A stretch of DNA of 64,000 nt, taken from contig NC_081410.1 of NCBI RefSeq assembly GCF_030272615.1, positions 224,183,415 to 224,247,414 on the forward strand, read 5' to 3'. The notes below the pieces were generated by a model, which was not told the DNA's origin, did no database searches, and saw only the letters and a program-made list of their open reading frames with translations. Shown here one piece after another: positions 24,382 to 37,212 of the stretch. Each line of letters opens with the position of its first letter. Position 1 is the first letter of the stretch. The position numbers were made by a program, and so were the translations under genes. Source of the DNA: Cryptomeria japonica (Eukaryota > Streptophyta > Pinopsida > Cupressales > Cupressaceae).

Positions 24382-25934
24382 TGTTGGCATGTTTGACATA
24401 ACTGATGCAAATGGAGAATGATGACTGAACCGGTACAAGACTGTTTGAGATGACATTGTGATGAAGAGATTGAGATTGCATGATGGATGAATTTGATCAG
24501 TTATTTATGTTTTCATTGATGACAACTAATGTTTATTCATGTCTACTAATGTGTAATTATGTTGTATTGTATCATCTAAATCTTTTGTTCTACCAGAGAG
24601 GGCTTACCGATAAAGAATCAAGAAACTAAGAATTAGGACCTTAACCAGTAAATGAGGAATTATTCTGATTGTATCTAGTGATTGGTGATGTTTGAGGCTT
24701 TTTGGTTTTGAATGTAAGTTTCTATCATTGTAACATGTATTTGATAGGAACCACATCATATTGTGACAACTAGAAGTTATGTTTATAATTTCTATTGAGT
24801 TTTTGCTAAGGTTTAAGAAGGGTTTAAGGACTGGTAAAGAATTCTCTTGACTGGTAATGGTTTTTGGTTTGGCAGTGATCTACATTAAGTTCACATGTTG
24901 ATGATAATGCGACACAAACCGCGTGATGTGTTTGAAATATGTTTTGGCACATTTGGAGAGCGAATTTCTTGGGAATGTGCAAAGTGCTTAGCGAAATGTG
25001 CTAAGGGTTTGACTTTGTACTAGATCGACTTGCTGTGACGATTTATGATCATTGAACGACTGATATTGGTTTGTAATTGATTGTAATGATCTATATAATG
25101 ATATATAATGAGCTGTAAAGATCTGCAATGATCTATTTAGGATATCGAAAGGTTTTGAAGTCAACCTAGTTGTAAAGGTTATTTATGTCGGTAAGGTTGA
25201 TGTTTTCAAGTGTTAGTGATTTCGACAAGTGTGTGAAGCCGAACTAGGGTGTGTGAGAAGATCTATCAGAATGATGCAGACTTAGAAATTAATTAGATCT
25301 GATCAAACAAGCAGTTGAGTGCTATACACAGATCATTCACTATTGTTCTCTAACAATTACAATAGCTAAAATTCCTTAACTGGGTAGGTCCTAACAAGTC
25401 TCACATTGTAAAATCCCCTAACAGGGTGACTCAATATCTGAGTTCTAAATCCTCTTGCGAGGTTGATCCTAACATATCAAATCTCCTAACAGGGTTGAGG
25501 TAAATCCCTTGATTGGGTGACTCCTAACAGGGTCTACTTCTAACAGGGTATCATTGTAAGCTTCTAACTAGGCTTGGCTCCTAACAGGGCACATTCCGAA
25601 TGAGTGTAAAATATTTGTGGGTACCAATTTCCACCATGGTTTTTCCCTATTTGTGTTTCCATGTGAAAATCATGGTGTTCATATGGTGAATGTTTTTTAT
25701 GTGATGGTTTTCTTTACTTTCATTTTATGCATGGTTAATGAACACTTAATGTGTACCATTGATATATCAGTTTAGCTGATGTTTATCAGTAGATACTAGT
25801 ATTGGTAAATGACTCTTGTGTTGATCTATATTTGATTTGGTGAAATTTTTATGAGTCTGAGTTTCTGATTTCAATTTATTGTTAATACTAACTCACCCCC
25901 CTCTCAGTATTAACTAGATTGCCTAAGATTAACA
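24382..25934 (+). repeat. 3' LTR of copia F
   Basis: About 1553 bp, TGTTGGCATGTTTGAC to TAAGATTAACA. Compared with the 5' LTR it keeps TTGACTGGTAATGG where the other has TTGACCGGTAATGA, an example of CCGG to CTGG decay. Confidence 0.93.
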
Positions 25935-27450
25935 TAGACTTGGCCGATTAGTATGTGGTAATTAGAGATAGAAGTCTAATTGTTTAAGTAAATGTTAAAT
26001 GATTACTAATCGTATTTGATTTAGTAAATTTGAGTGATTCATAGTAGAAGTTTGTAGGACTGCTTATGCATTGAATTTATAGTTAGAATAGAAGCCACAT
26101 AGTCTTAGTGGTGGCAATGGGAGAGAGAGTGGTGGGAATTCAAAGAACTTAATTATAACATTAAGTCTCTCAAAATTATTTATAAATAGAGGATCTCTCT
26201 TGGAGCATAGATCATCTCATCACATCTCATCTTTTCATCTCCATAATCTCTTTTAATTTTTCTTACTATTTACTATTTCATTGTTCTTCATTGAAAGAAA
26301 GAGAATGGCTCAAGGATTGTGAGGAAGTAGGCTAGTTGTTAACATTGAGAGTTTGAGAATCTCTATGTTGGTGGATAAGCTGCGAAGCTAGTGTGATTGT
26401 GAGAAGGAATCGATATTGTGTGGAAGCTATAATATAGGCACGCGGATTCTTCCTTTCTTTTATATTGAGATATATTATATGATGTTGTGTGAGCTTAATT
26501 TAAACAATGCTTGAAATTATGTTACTTGTGGGATATGCATTATTGTGTTGATATAATCTTGTTAATCTTTCTAAATAGATTTATGAATGTGATAGTTTAG
26601 TTAGTGCTATGCTATGGGATGCTTCTTAGTAAATAGGAATGATTCATTTGGTTAATCCTGGGGTTAGGTCATTCCGTGGACGGGAATAGCCTAGACAGTC
26701 ATTCTATTATTAACCTTATGGGAATGACATAAATTCTTAGTATACCAAATATAGAAATTAAGTGGGTGGACATACAACTCACACTCAAAGTACTAGGTGA
26801 TGAATTCTTTGTCCAAAGTAGTGTAAGTTTCCACTATCTACACTATTGGTTCATTGTGATCTAGGTTTACATACTAGACAAGGAATATCATATATGTAGG
26901 TTGTAGCTAATGTATGGTGGCTCTAGTTATGTAGGACACAACACTATGCTCATAAGGCTATTATTATGAGGTCACTAAACCAAACTCTTCATTGAAAGGT
27001 TGGGTCACTTCTATTAGAAGAGGCATGAGGGACTGCAAAGTCTTGGTTGGGTGGAAGAGCACCGAGTGATGCTCTTCCTCATGGAATTAGTGGCTAATAT
27101 TTGAGGATGTATGCCAACAAGGACATCTACATAATTTTTATTTCTTATGTTTCATGAATCTCATAGAAGCTTTGTATATATTCAAATATTCCTAAAGTAA
27201 ATGGAAATTTGAAGATGGGAAATGTAAATACTTTCATATATTTATGAATATGATATTGCACATGCTTTATGATGAAATAGAAAAGTTGAAATGAGTTTTA
27301 TTTCAAAATGCACTTTGTTTATTGAAATGGAAATAGGAAAATTTTTATTACTTGTATTTTGGCAATGTATTTCTTTCATTTGTGGGTTAAAACTTTGTAA
27401 ATCAAATAGGTAGAATAATGAGAATGTTACATTGTTTCGCCCGCTTTTTC
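25935..27450. other. Unassigned AT-rich region with a promoter-like stretch
   Basis: No coding sequence is recognised. A TATA-like ATTTATAAATAGAGGA lies near 26174-26190, followed about 60 bases later by pyrimidine-rich 'catctcatcttttcatctcc'. That looks like the core of an LTR or a gene promoter, but I find no matching second copy and no downstream gene. A solo LTR is possible and unproven. Confidence 0.35.
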
Positions 27451-27479
27451 TAATTACCCTCTTCCAGTATTCAATTGTC

Positions 27480-28316
27480 CTCTACCATATATGATTTTTC
27501 TTTACCCCTTAGATCATTTTACTATTTTGAGTCAACTTTTCCTCTACTTTAAAGACATACTAGTAAGCTTCTTAAAATATTTTTTTTCTTATAAAAAAAC
27601 CATCTTGAATTTCTATTTGTAGACTATTAATATATCTGAATACTTTTTCATCATCATCTTCAGTATGCCCAACTCAAATGCTCAACCTATAGAGTTCTTC
27701 AATATATTCATTGACATTGATTTCTTTTTGTTTCAAGTTTTACAATTTTTTGAAGTTGGTTTGATAATCTACCAGTAGGAATTTAACCTTCAACTTCATT
27801 ATCATTATATTCCAAGACTTTACCTTTTATTTTCCTTTTTCTATCTATCCATTTGTAAATGATCCTACCATAAAGATGTGTGTCCTTTCAAATTTGTGTA
27901 AGCATATTTGACCTTCTTATCATCTTTAATTTTATCAAAATCAAAGTATTTTTCCACCTCTAAAATCTAATCATTGAGTTCTTTGGGGTTCAAATTCCAT
28001 TGTAATTTGGAGTATCAAATTGAGGTTTATTATTTATTCTCATGATGGCCTTAATTAATATATCCTCACCTTGATCAATTCCTCTGTAGTTAGCTTCATC
28101 TTCACCTTCAAAATTTGTTCTTCTTCTTCTTCGTCCTCATTGACATATTCTACATGAATCCCTCTACTTTGGGTTATTTTAATAGCTTCTAGTCTTTCTA
28201 TTATGCCTCATATAATTTCTATAATCACTAGATCCACACCTCTTGATGCCCACCATATCCTCTATGTGACATGTTTGAGAAGTTCTCCCAATCACTAAAC
28301 AAAATTTGATACCAAA
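27480..28316 (-). pseudogene. Relic of a Ty3/gypsy gag
   Basis: The minus strand between about 27850 and 27560 reads as a degenerate retrotransposon gag domain (KVKFLLVDYQTNFKKL, then NLKQKEINVNEYIEELYRL, then HTEDDDEKVFRYINSLQIEI), interrupted by stops. Upstream, toward 28300, an acidic E-rich stretch and the word TGGTATCAAATTTTG (near 28298-28312) could be the gag start and primer site. No protease or RT accompanies it. Confidence 0.55.
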
Positions 28317-29480
28317 ATTATGTATTCTAGTCTAGGTGTTTTTCTAAATCACCAAGTTCTAGTAGCACTTCGATTTCAAATTTCAACTTAAATTGAAATA
28401 AATAAATTGACACTTAAACTTTTAGTTACTCAAATATTTTATTCACCTATATTTATCAAAACATAAACATTTTTTCATTTTATTTTCTTTCTTTGTCTTT
28501 GGCAATGAGACTTTCCTTTTCTAGTGCCCTAGTTTTATCTCAATTATTGTTTAAGTGCTTAAAATCAACCCATCATTTATTTTATATTGAATTTAATGCT
28601 TCCTTCCTTGCATCTTTAGTGACCCATGCATCTCCCTACCACGCCTCTCTTCTTTATCTCAAATATGCATGTTTTAAACTCTTCCTTGTCAGACCTTGCA
28701 CCTTCTCTAATGTCTATTATGTTCTATTCATTCTCTGTCTATTCTTTTCACTTGCAAATTTTTATTATTTTTAAAATGCCAACAAAAAATGTTTCCCTAG
28801 TCGTGCCTTTTGCCTATTCATTTCTTGCTCGAACTTTTCTTTTTCATGACCCTCGACATTATCCAAACTTTAATCTATTAATCTGACATTTATTTATTCA
28901 TTATTTCTTAGAATGCTACAACAAAAATTAATTTGTTTGATCAATATTTACAAAATTAAAGAAACTAAAAATGAAAACCAAAATAGTTTTTGATTTTTTT
29001 CTTTTAGAAGATTTTTTAATACTTTTAGAACTACAGTCACCAACCCCTTAGCTACTTTTATGAGTGAATAACTTAGTTTTAAAAAGAATAACTAAAGGGC
29101 TTGAGCCATCTTGAAAATCCAAAGTCTTTTATTTTTTATAATTTAATTCAAAATTTGAGAAGGAAAATTTGAGGTAGTGGGGGACTTATAAAAAGAAGGA
29201 TGCCCACTAGAATCAATATGAATTATAGTATAGTTCTCTTGAATTTATTTATCTATTTTAGGTGGTGAGATATCTTCTTCAATACATTCAATTAATTATT
29301 TATTACCAAAATCATGTTATCTTCCATGGTGCAACCAATAATATTACAATAGGTAGGTCTATTAATATGGATTTTACTTAATTTAAGGGTAGACCATCTT
29401 CAAATGTCCACTAAAAACTGCATTCAACCTACCCAAAGCAATCAGTTTCCATGTAAGGAAGGTCTTTTTTATCCAATTAT
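28317..29480. other. AT-rich region without recognised genes
   Basis: Mostly A/T, with homopolymer runs. ORFs at 28493-28886 are Leu/Phe/Ser-rich low-complexity frames with no family resemblance. If the gag relic to the left is real, part of this stretch could be its 5' LTR, but no edges are visible. Confidence 0.3.
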
Positions 29481-29490
29481 ATATATATTG

Positions 29491-29520
29491 ACACACACAC
29501 ACATACATCTACATGTGTAT

Positions 29521-29586
<66 letters not shown>

Positions 29587-29631
29587 GTATATATACATAC
29601 ACATATGTGTATATATATGCATGTGTATATA

Positions 29632-29682
<51 letters not shown>
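29491..29682. repeat. Compound microsatellite (AC)n / (GTGTAT)n
   Basis: (AC)n runs without break from 29523 to 29582. After a TATATA/ACATAT spacer, GTGTAT repeats about eight times (29635-29682). A shorter AC run sits at 29491-29502. The Thr-His and Tyr-Val ORFs across it are repeat translations. The AC and GT arms could pair on one strand. Confidence 0.95.
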
Positions 29683-29683
<1 letters not shown>

Positions 29684-29687
29684 CATA

Positions 29688-30190
29688 TGTAGCGTCCTAA
29701 ATTGTACCCCCTTACAATTTTGTCCTCACTTACGCCCTCCCATAAGGTCTGATTGAAGCCTTGATTGTACTCACACCTATCACCAAACTCAAATTTTCAT
29801 TCTCTACATTTCTCTCCTCAAGATCCTAAGACTCTGATGTTGAAGACCATGGCGCCCAATGCCATGGTCCTCCCAAATAGGGCCCATTTTGGGGCCTCAT
29901 AAGGGTAACATGATTTGAGTGGGAACCTAGATCCCATGTTGGCTCGTGTTAGAAAATTAATTTATTTTTCTACTAGCATGTATAAAAAGAGGTCTACCCC
30001 TCTCATTTCAAACCTAACGAATGAATTCAATTGAGGAAGCAATCGATCTTCTTTCTAGCATTAGAGTAGAAGTAAATTCAAGATTCAAGCATTAGAGACA
30101 ACATTCATGTTCTATGTTTTATGAATATTGTTGAGGTTAAAGTTGAACTCCTAAGAAATTTCCTAAAACTTGTTAGTCCATCATGAAATA
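29688..30190 (+). repeat. Possible LTR fragment
   Basis: Begins TGTAGCGTCCTAAATTG. It has a TATA motif TATAAAAAGAGGTC at 29981-29994 and a perfect 8-bp inverted repeat ACCATGGC...GCCATGGT at 29849-29871. The layout resembles the promoter part of a gypsy LTR, but no partner LTR, primer site or coding domain is seen beside it. Confidence 0.4.
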
Positions 30191-31540
30191 TAAAAAGGAA
30201 AACTACAAGAAACTTAATTTCAACCAATGGAGTAACATGAAGTAAATGAAATAAATAAGATTACACCTTTCATGATTTACACCTCATTGTCTCCTAACTC
30301 CATTGTTCGTGGTTGTAGATGATTTTCTCTTAGACAAGCACTGGTAGCTTCCAAGATGAAATATGAAGAATGAACTGATAGTTAGCTAATACTATGATAT
30401 GCATATGAAGGATTTAAGCTAACATGATATTAAGCTATGATAAGAATTATAAAATTGCTAATTACTTCAAACTCAAACTCACAAATGCAAGATAAAGACT
30501 CCTAGAATGACTATATGATTAGCTATTAGTCTATTAGTTTCAAAATTGCTTAGGAGACCTCTTTTTATAGATTTTTGAGTGCATGAGCTTAGGTGGCAGA
30601 GATCAACGGTCATGATAAAATCTTGCAAATTGGATGGCTATGAGCAAGAAGCTGAAGGTTGAGAGAAAGGGGGAAGGAGAAGACAAGTGTCACTCATCTC
30701 ACCTTGACTAAGTTGAAGACTTGAGAGGATATAAGATAGTTGGAGAAGATGTAGGAATGAGAGGATAAGTGGACACAAGTCCTCCTAAAATATAGGGATG
30801 TTGGAGAGAATATAGAAGAAAGTTAGGAAATATGTGTACGTACACAATATTTCATTTATTTTGGAAGTTGGAGATAAGTGGCTAATAAATATTTAATTTA
30901 ATTTAATTTTGTTGAATTAATTTAGCCACATGATGGATGAGTTGGCAAATAAAAGATGAAGTGGAGATGGAAGGTGAGTTGGAAAAGGGATTAAATAATT
31001 AAGAAATTATTTAATATTTGAGACTATAGGATAGAAGAATAACCATTAAATATTAGATATTTAATAAATTGATTAGAAGAAAATGATATAATGAATTAGT
31101 TAATAAAATATTTTAATTAAATTAATTAATATAAGGACATGAAATGAATTAAATAAATTAATCTTTTCAGATTAACTATTTAATAGAATAATAATTATTA
31201 AATAAATATAAAATATTTATTTAATTGCTCATAGCCATTTTTATGTGTATACATTTTTCCCCTCTTTGAAATGATGTTGAGACAACATTGTTTCAAAGAT
31301 TAAATCAAGTCTCCATAATGTGCCTGATGAAGATAAAAATCTTGATTGTGTGCCCCCTCGAGAGATTGATCATGAATTTGTTTGAAAAATTTAAATGATT
31401 AATCTCTCAATAATAAAAAAGGTCCCTCAATTAAATTCATTTGTGAAAAATAAATAAAATTTCCCTGCTTAAAAGCATTAAATACCTTTTCAAATGGTAA
31501 TTATAAAATTAACCTAGGTTAATTTATCCTCATTTGTATC
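30191..31540. other. AT-rich region, no gene seen
   Basis: Contains the reverse complement of the 14-base TATA module (GACCTCTTTTTATA at 30556-30569) and long A/T tracts such as 'ttaatttaatttaatttt' (30894-30911). It may be remains of LTRs in the opposite orientation. No coding domain is recognised in either strand. Confidence 0.35.
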
Positions 31541-31951
31541 CTTGTCAGCTTGTGGAGTGAAAATAATTTTTTTGTTGAGCTGACAAAATGGTTATCCCAT
31601 TTGAGAACCATCGATTTGAGCGTGTACAACGTTATCAATGACCTCTTCAATATGGTTATCCGGTATGTACCTTATCCCGAGCTTGTTTGCAACTTTCCGG
31701 ACAATTTTCTTTGTTTTTTGGCACGTGTTAGGCTATTTTGAAATATTTTTGATTTTTTCCATTTCATTTTAGCGCTCTTGTCTTGTATGTTTGCACATAT
31801 GCATTTTATGTTAGCACTTTTAATAGTTTAGCACAATTGTTTCTTTTGTTCACACTTTTGCAATGTATGTTAGCACTTTTGTTATATTAGCGCTTATGCT
31901 TTCAGTGTTCACGCTTTTGCAATGAATGTTAGCGTATTCGACTATTTTCAC
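31541..31951. other. Left flank of copia E with short inverted and direct repeats
   Basis: TGTCAGCT (31543-31550) and AGCTGACA (31578-31585) form an inverted pair. From about 31766 the word TTAGC(A/G)C recurs, and 'gttcacacttttgcaatgt' (31848) repeats 59 bases later with few changes (31907). The theme resumes after copia E at 38628 (GTTAGTGCTTTC), so this was one repeat-rich stretch before insertion. Confidence 0.6.
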
Positions 31952-33011
31952 TGTTAGTATTTTGGTATGGTTTTGTCATTGATGTCAACACCTACTAAAC
32001 TTTATCAACTCTGGCACTTTGGTGCATCAACAACATTCACCGACAAGCAAGTGACTTATGCATAGTCACCAGTATCTTGTACACCGACAAGATATAATGT
32101 TCACTGGCACTTGGAATGACATGAAAAACACTTGGTTATGTCGAAGACATCATTTGGACACTTTATCTTGAAGATTTGTTTATTGGCATATTCATATTTG
32201 CATATTTGTTGTTACCGGCAAATAGGTCCAGGTTATACACCGGTAGGTTTATCTTTTCCAAATCAGCATGACACGCTATGGAGATGATTTATTATTGTTG
32301 TAAATGCATTAAGCCGACATGTTGAATTGGTTATTGCATTGGGCATTAATTTATTTTGTAAATTGATTTTATTTTAATATCCTTTAGAGCCGACCTACTA
32401 AAATTGGTCCTAGGTTATGATATAAATGTAAGATTTTATTTGTAAGATCGAATGTGGAATGCGAAAAAGGATTGTGTGAAAGTATATGTGAGAATAAACA
32501 GAGCTATACACACATACATCATTTGAAGGTGAAGCAAGGTTTTTGTGAAAGCATATCAGAACTACATCGGTACTGAATCCAGCATGTGAAGATTCTATTT
32601 TGAGTAGTACATCCTTATTGGATTTAACCATCTAATTGTAGTCAGTGTGACTCCTATCCTGTGTTTGAGCAGTGAGCTCTAGGCGCTTGGCGTTTTTGCA
32701 TGTGCAAACCCCATTTGTATACACTTACTATCTGCAATAGCATCATCTGATTGTGGGTAAGGTTTCCCACCTTGGTTTTTCCCCTTACAGGGTTTCCACG
32801 TACAAATATTGGTGTTATGTGTTGTGGATGACTTTGTCTTTTTGTTTCATGCATTAATCTTTACTGGTATTGCAATTAACTGATAAAACTATCTACCGGT
32901 ATAAAAGACTGGTTTACCGGTATTAAGCATTAAGTTGGTTAAGTTGTTTTTGGTTTGAATTTATTAGACAACTGATTCACTGCCCCTCTCAGTTGCTTCT
33001 GAGACCTAACA
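31952..33011 (+). repeat. 5' LTR of copia E
   Basis: 1060 bp, TGTTAGTATTTTGGTATG to GAGACCTAACA. Four RCCGAC words lie on the plus strand (32039, 32083, 32313, 32389) along with several ACCGGT motifs. It carries TACCGGTAT twice (32895, 32916), where the 3' LTR has a single copy. Confidence 0.95.
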
Positions 33012-33013
33012 AT

Positions 33014-33025
33014 TGGTATCAGAGC
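33014..33025 (+). promoter_or_regulatory. Primer binding site of copia E
   Basis: TGGTATCAGAGC, an unaltered complement of plant initiator Met-tRNA, two bases after the LTR. The shared leader motif TTTAACAGCTTGAGG follows at 33046-33060, just before the gag start at 33068. Confidence 0.95.
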
Positions 33026-33067
33026 CTAGTCCTCTTTTGCAGAAGTTTAACAGCTTGAGGAGATCCA

Positions 33068-36000
33068 ATGTCTACTAACTATTTCAGGAAGGACAGTCCT
33101 AAAATTGATGGAACCAACTATGGCATATGGAAGGTCAGAATGGAGACACATCTGAATTGCATTGGAAAGGACATTTGGGAAGTTACAAAGAATGGCTATA
33201 CTACTCCTACTCTCGGTCAGCCTAATCCACCTACCTTGGGAAAAGATGAAGAAAATGATTGCAAAGCAAGAGAAGCACTTTTGAGCGCATTAACAAATCA
33301 ACAAATCATGGGATTATCAGATAGATCAACTGCTAAAGCTATTTGGGATCATTTGGAAACATGGAATGAAAGAGATTCCACAGTCAAAATTGCAAAACTT
33401 GAAAGCTTCCGAGTTAGGTATGAAAATTTGAAAATGGAAGAAGATGAAAGGATTTCTGCTTTTATGGAAAGAGTTAATGAAATTATTTTGGGTATTAAAT
33501 GTTGTGGAGGAACCTTAAGTGAAGATGAAATTGTTTCAAAAGTTTTAAGAGAATTGCCACCGGCATATAAAATGAAGGTTACTGCTATAAATGAGTTAAG
33601 AACAATGCCTAATACATCAGTAACTAGGGATACATTGATTAAAAAACTCTCATCTTTTGAAATTGAGGAATTTGGTCTTGTTGCTACTATAAAGACAGAT
33701 TTAGCTTTTAAGGCATCAACATCATCTGCACCATCATTTGACAAATCTGATTGGAAAGCCTTTTATGCAAGAGAACTCGAGGAAAGCAGGAGAGAAAATG
33801 AAGAACTTGAAGCACTATTTGCAAGAAAAATGCCTAAAGGTCCAGTAGGAAGTAAGTATGAAGGTAAAGGACCCTTTAAATGATTTAACTGTAATAAGAT
33901 TGGTCATATGGCTTCTAGATACCCTAATAGACATGCTAGACTAAGAGAAGAAGCTAGAAGAACATACAATCCTAACCCTGAATATCAGAGATACAGATTT
34001 AAGAAGAATAAAGACAAATCTTGTTATCTTGCTGATGAAGGAGTGACTGATTATTGTGGTGAGGATCCGACATATAATGGATGGGTTTTTGTTGTTATAA
34101 CAGAAGATCAACCAACACCTACTATTCAACCGATAGAGTAGGCCCTACCAGCTAAAGTTGAAGTAAAGGATGAATGGATCATTGATTCAGGATGCTCACA
34201 TCATATGACTGGAGATAAAAGTAAATTCTTAAACTTTCAGGAATATAATGGAGGCTTAGTGAGATTTGGAGATGATAAAATTTGTTTGATCAAAGGTAAA
34301 GGTACAATATCTCTTGATGGTAAGCATAATACTAATAATGTTTACTATGTTGAAGGTTTAAAGAATAATCTCTTGAGTGTTGGTCAGTTAGTTGAGAAAG
34401 GACTTCAGCTACGATTCAATAATGGAAAATGCAAAATCATGAACAAAACTGGTTTGGAAATTGCCACCAGTAATCAAACTAGAGGTAATATCTTTCATTT
34501 GAATAACAGTGAAAAGACATGCTTGATTGCGCATATTGATGAAAGTTGGCTATGGCATAAGAGACTCTGACATGTAAATTTTGATTGCATGGTAAAAATC
34601 AGTACTACTAAGGCAGTTAGGGATTTACCGAAAATTGTCAAACCTCACAATACGGTATGTAAGGAATGCCAATTTGGAAAACAAGTTAGAGCTACTTTTA
34701 AAAGTATTCTAGAAAAATCAAATAATGCTCTTGACTTAATCCATACTAATTTATGTGGCCTAGCTAGAACTAAAAGTTTGCAAGGTGATAGATATTTCAT
34801 GCTAATCATTGCTGACTACTCTAGAATGTGTTGGGTTACTTTTCTAAAAGAAAAATCAGAACCACTTGGAAAGTTCAAACTGTTCAAAGCAATGGTAGAG
34901 AATGAAACCGGTAAGAAAATCAAATGTCTGAGATTAGATCAAGGAGGAGAATTTACATCGAAGGAATTTAATACATTCTGTGAAGCGAATGGAATTAGAA
35001 GACAACTATTAGCACCCTAGACACCACAACATAATGGAGTTGTTGAAAGGAAAAATAGAACTATCTTGGATGCAGCAAGAAGTATGTTATCAGAAGCAAA
35101 TCTACCACATGTGTATTGGAGAGAGATAGTAAGTAAAATGGTCTATACATTCAACAAAGTTCATATCAAAGGTGAAACTTGTAAGACCCCTCATGAACTA
35201 TGGTTTGGTATTACTTCTACTCTTAAATATTTTAGAATATTTGGAAGTAAATGCTATATTAGAAGAGATGAATATATTGGAAAATTTGATCTTAGAAGTG
35301 ATGAAGGAATATTTCTTGGTTATTCATCTAAGAGCAAGGCATATAGATTTTTTAACAAAAGATTGCAGAAAATTGTTGAGAGTATAAATGTGAAGATTGA
35401 TGAACAATTCAGAGGAACTTCAAGGTACATAGACTCTGAACCGACAACATAGATTCTAACAAATGAACCTACATTGAACCCACCGGTACAGAATGAAGAT
35501 CCAGTTACACTGGTATCATCTGACAATTCCACAGTAACTGAGGAACAACAACAAACGAAGACACCTCGGTATGTAAGACTGAATCACTCCGAAGATCAGA
35601 TAATTGGAAACAAGTATAAAGGAGTTATGACAAGAGGAAGATTGGCAAATGAAGAGGTATGTCTTATTTCTCAAATTGAACCATCATCAATTAATGAGGC
35701 ATGTGAAGATAAACATTGGATTAAAGCTATGGAAGAAGAATTAGAACAAATTGAGAAGAATAACACTTGGACATTATTTCCCTGACCTAAAGACAAAAAT
35801 GTGATTGGAACAAAGTGGGTATTTAGAACCAAACTTAATCAAGATGGTAAGGTTATCAGAAATAAAGAAATGATAGTGTGTAAGGGATATTCTCAGAAAA
35901 GAGGAATTGATTATAATGAAACCCTTGCACCCGTAGCTAGAATTGAGGCAGTCAGATTATTCTTAGCTTTTGCAACACACAAGAACTATAAAGTATATCA

Positions 36001-37212
36001 AATGGATATTAAATGTGCATTTCTGAATGGAGATCTTGAAGAAGAAGTTTACATTGAACAACGTGATGGATTTTCTTTGACAGATAACAAAGATATGGTT
36101 TGCAGGTTAAGGAAATCTTTGTATGGATTGAAACAAGCTCCAAGAGCTTGGTATACAAGATTGGATAAGTATCTTTTGAAGATTGGTTTTTCTAAAGGTA
36201 ATGCTGACATCAACTTATATTATAAAGTGACAAATGATGACATCTTGGTTATAGAAGTTTTTGTTGATGATATAATCTTTGGAGGAGAAGATGGATTATG
36301 TAAAGAATTTTCTATTGAAATGCAGCAAGAATTTGAAATGTCTATGATTGGAGAAATAAAATTCTTTTTAGGATTGCAAATTTCACAGACTGATAAAGGT
36401 ATATTTTTGTGTCAATCCAAGTACTTGAAGGAGTTATTAAAGAAATTTGGGATGGAGAACTCTAAACCGGTAAGCACACCTATGACTACAAATGACAAAT
36501 TATCACAAAGGGATGAATCTACACCTGTTAATCCAACTAGATACAAATCTATGATAGGAGGTTTATTGTATTTAACACAAACAAGACCTAATATCATGAA
36601 TGCAGTATGTATTGTTTCAAGATTTCAGAGTAATCCTAGAGAAAATCACGAATCAATAGTAAAAAGGATTTTTTGGTACTTGCAAGGAACTACAAATCTT
36701 GGATTATGGTATCCTAGAGATGAAAACTTTGAATTATGTGCATACACAGATGCAAATTGGGCAGGAGATGTGGATGATAGAAAAAGCACCACCGGTGGAG
36801 CATTTTTTCTTGGAAGTAGATTAATTTCTTGGTTGAGTAAGAAACAAAGTTGTACATCTTTATCAATAGCTGAATCAGAATATGTTGCAGCAACAACTAA
36901 CTGTACTCAAGTATTATGGCTTAAGCAAATGATGAAGGATATAAAGGTAAAATATAAGGAACCTATCACTATCTATTGTGATAACACTGCAACAATTGAT
37001 ATATCTAAGAATTCGGTACTACATTCTAAAACCAAACATGTTTCTATCAAACTGAATTTTCTTAGGGAGAATGTTGAAGCAAAAGAAATTAAACTAGTTT
37101 ATGTGAATACTAAAGAGCAGATTGTAGATTTTTCACTAAACCTCTACCTAAGGAGACTTTTTATTATCTCAGAGATCAAATTGGGGTCATACCCCCACCG
37201 GTAGAGACTTAG
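33068..37212 (+). pseudogene. Copia E gag-pol, near-complete frame with six stops
   Basis: The start MSTNYFRK at 33068 follows the primer site. Gag has a UBN2 domain (about residues 60-200) and a short E-rich helix. The knuckle (33880-33925) has its first Cys changed to TGA and its last to Tyr. The protease DSG is intact (34187). The integrase zinc region has a TGA at a Cys (34568). The core has HTNLCG (Asp to Asn) and LDQGGEF. RT and RNase H form one open stretch 35801-37204 with FVDDIIFGG (36258) and TDANWAGDVDD (36748). Stops are at 33881, 34139, 34568, 35018, 35450 and 35783, all in one frame. A one-base loss near 37130 shifts the last 27 residues. Confidence 0.94.

Larger units (their letters stand above)
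18457..25934 (+). mobile_element. Copia element F (Ty1/copia, Sirevirus-like), both LTRs present
   Basis: 5' LTR 18457-20003, primer site 20006-20017, gag-pol 20073-24009, polypurine tract before 24382, 3' LTR 24382-25934. Flanking pentamers TAGAA (18452-18456) and TAGAC (25935-25939) agree in four of five positions. The internal part is about 4.4 kb, near that of copia C (4.4 kb). Both LTRs are about 1.55 kb and clearly homologous with many point differences, so the insertion is old. Confidence 0.94.

Noticed and set aside
28493-28886. Possible small membrane proteins
   Set aside because: Leu/Phe/Ser-rich frames in AT-rich DNA, overlapping each other, with no supporting context.
29404-29700. 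Thr-His and Tyr-Val repeat ORFs on both strands
   Set aside because: They are translations of the AC/GT microsatellite, with no start context and no family.
31766-31935. CRISPR-like or regular tandem array from the TTAGC(A/G)C words
   Set aside because: Only one 59-base period is repeated and the spacing is otherwise irregular. This is eukaryotic repeat-rich DNA.
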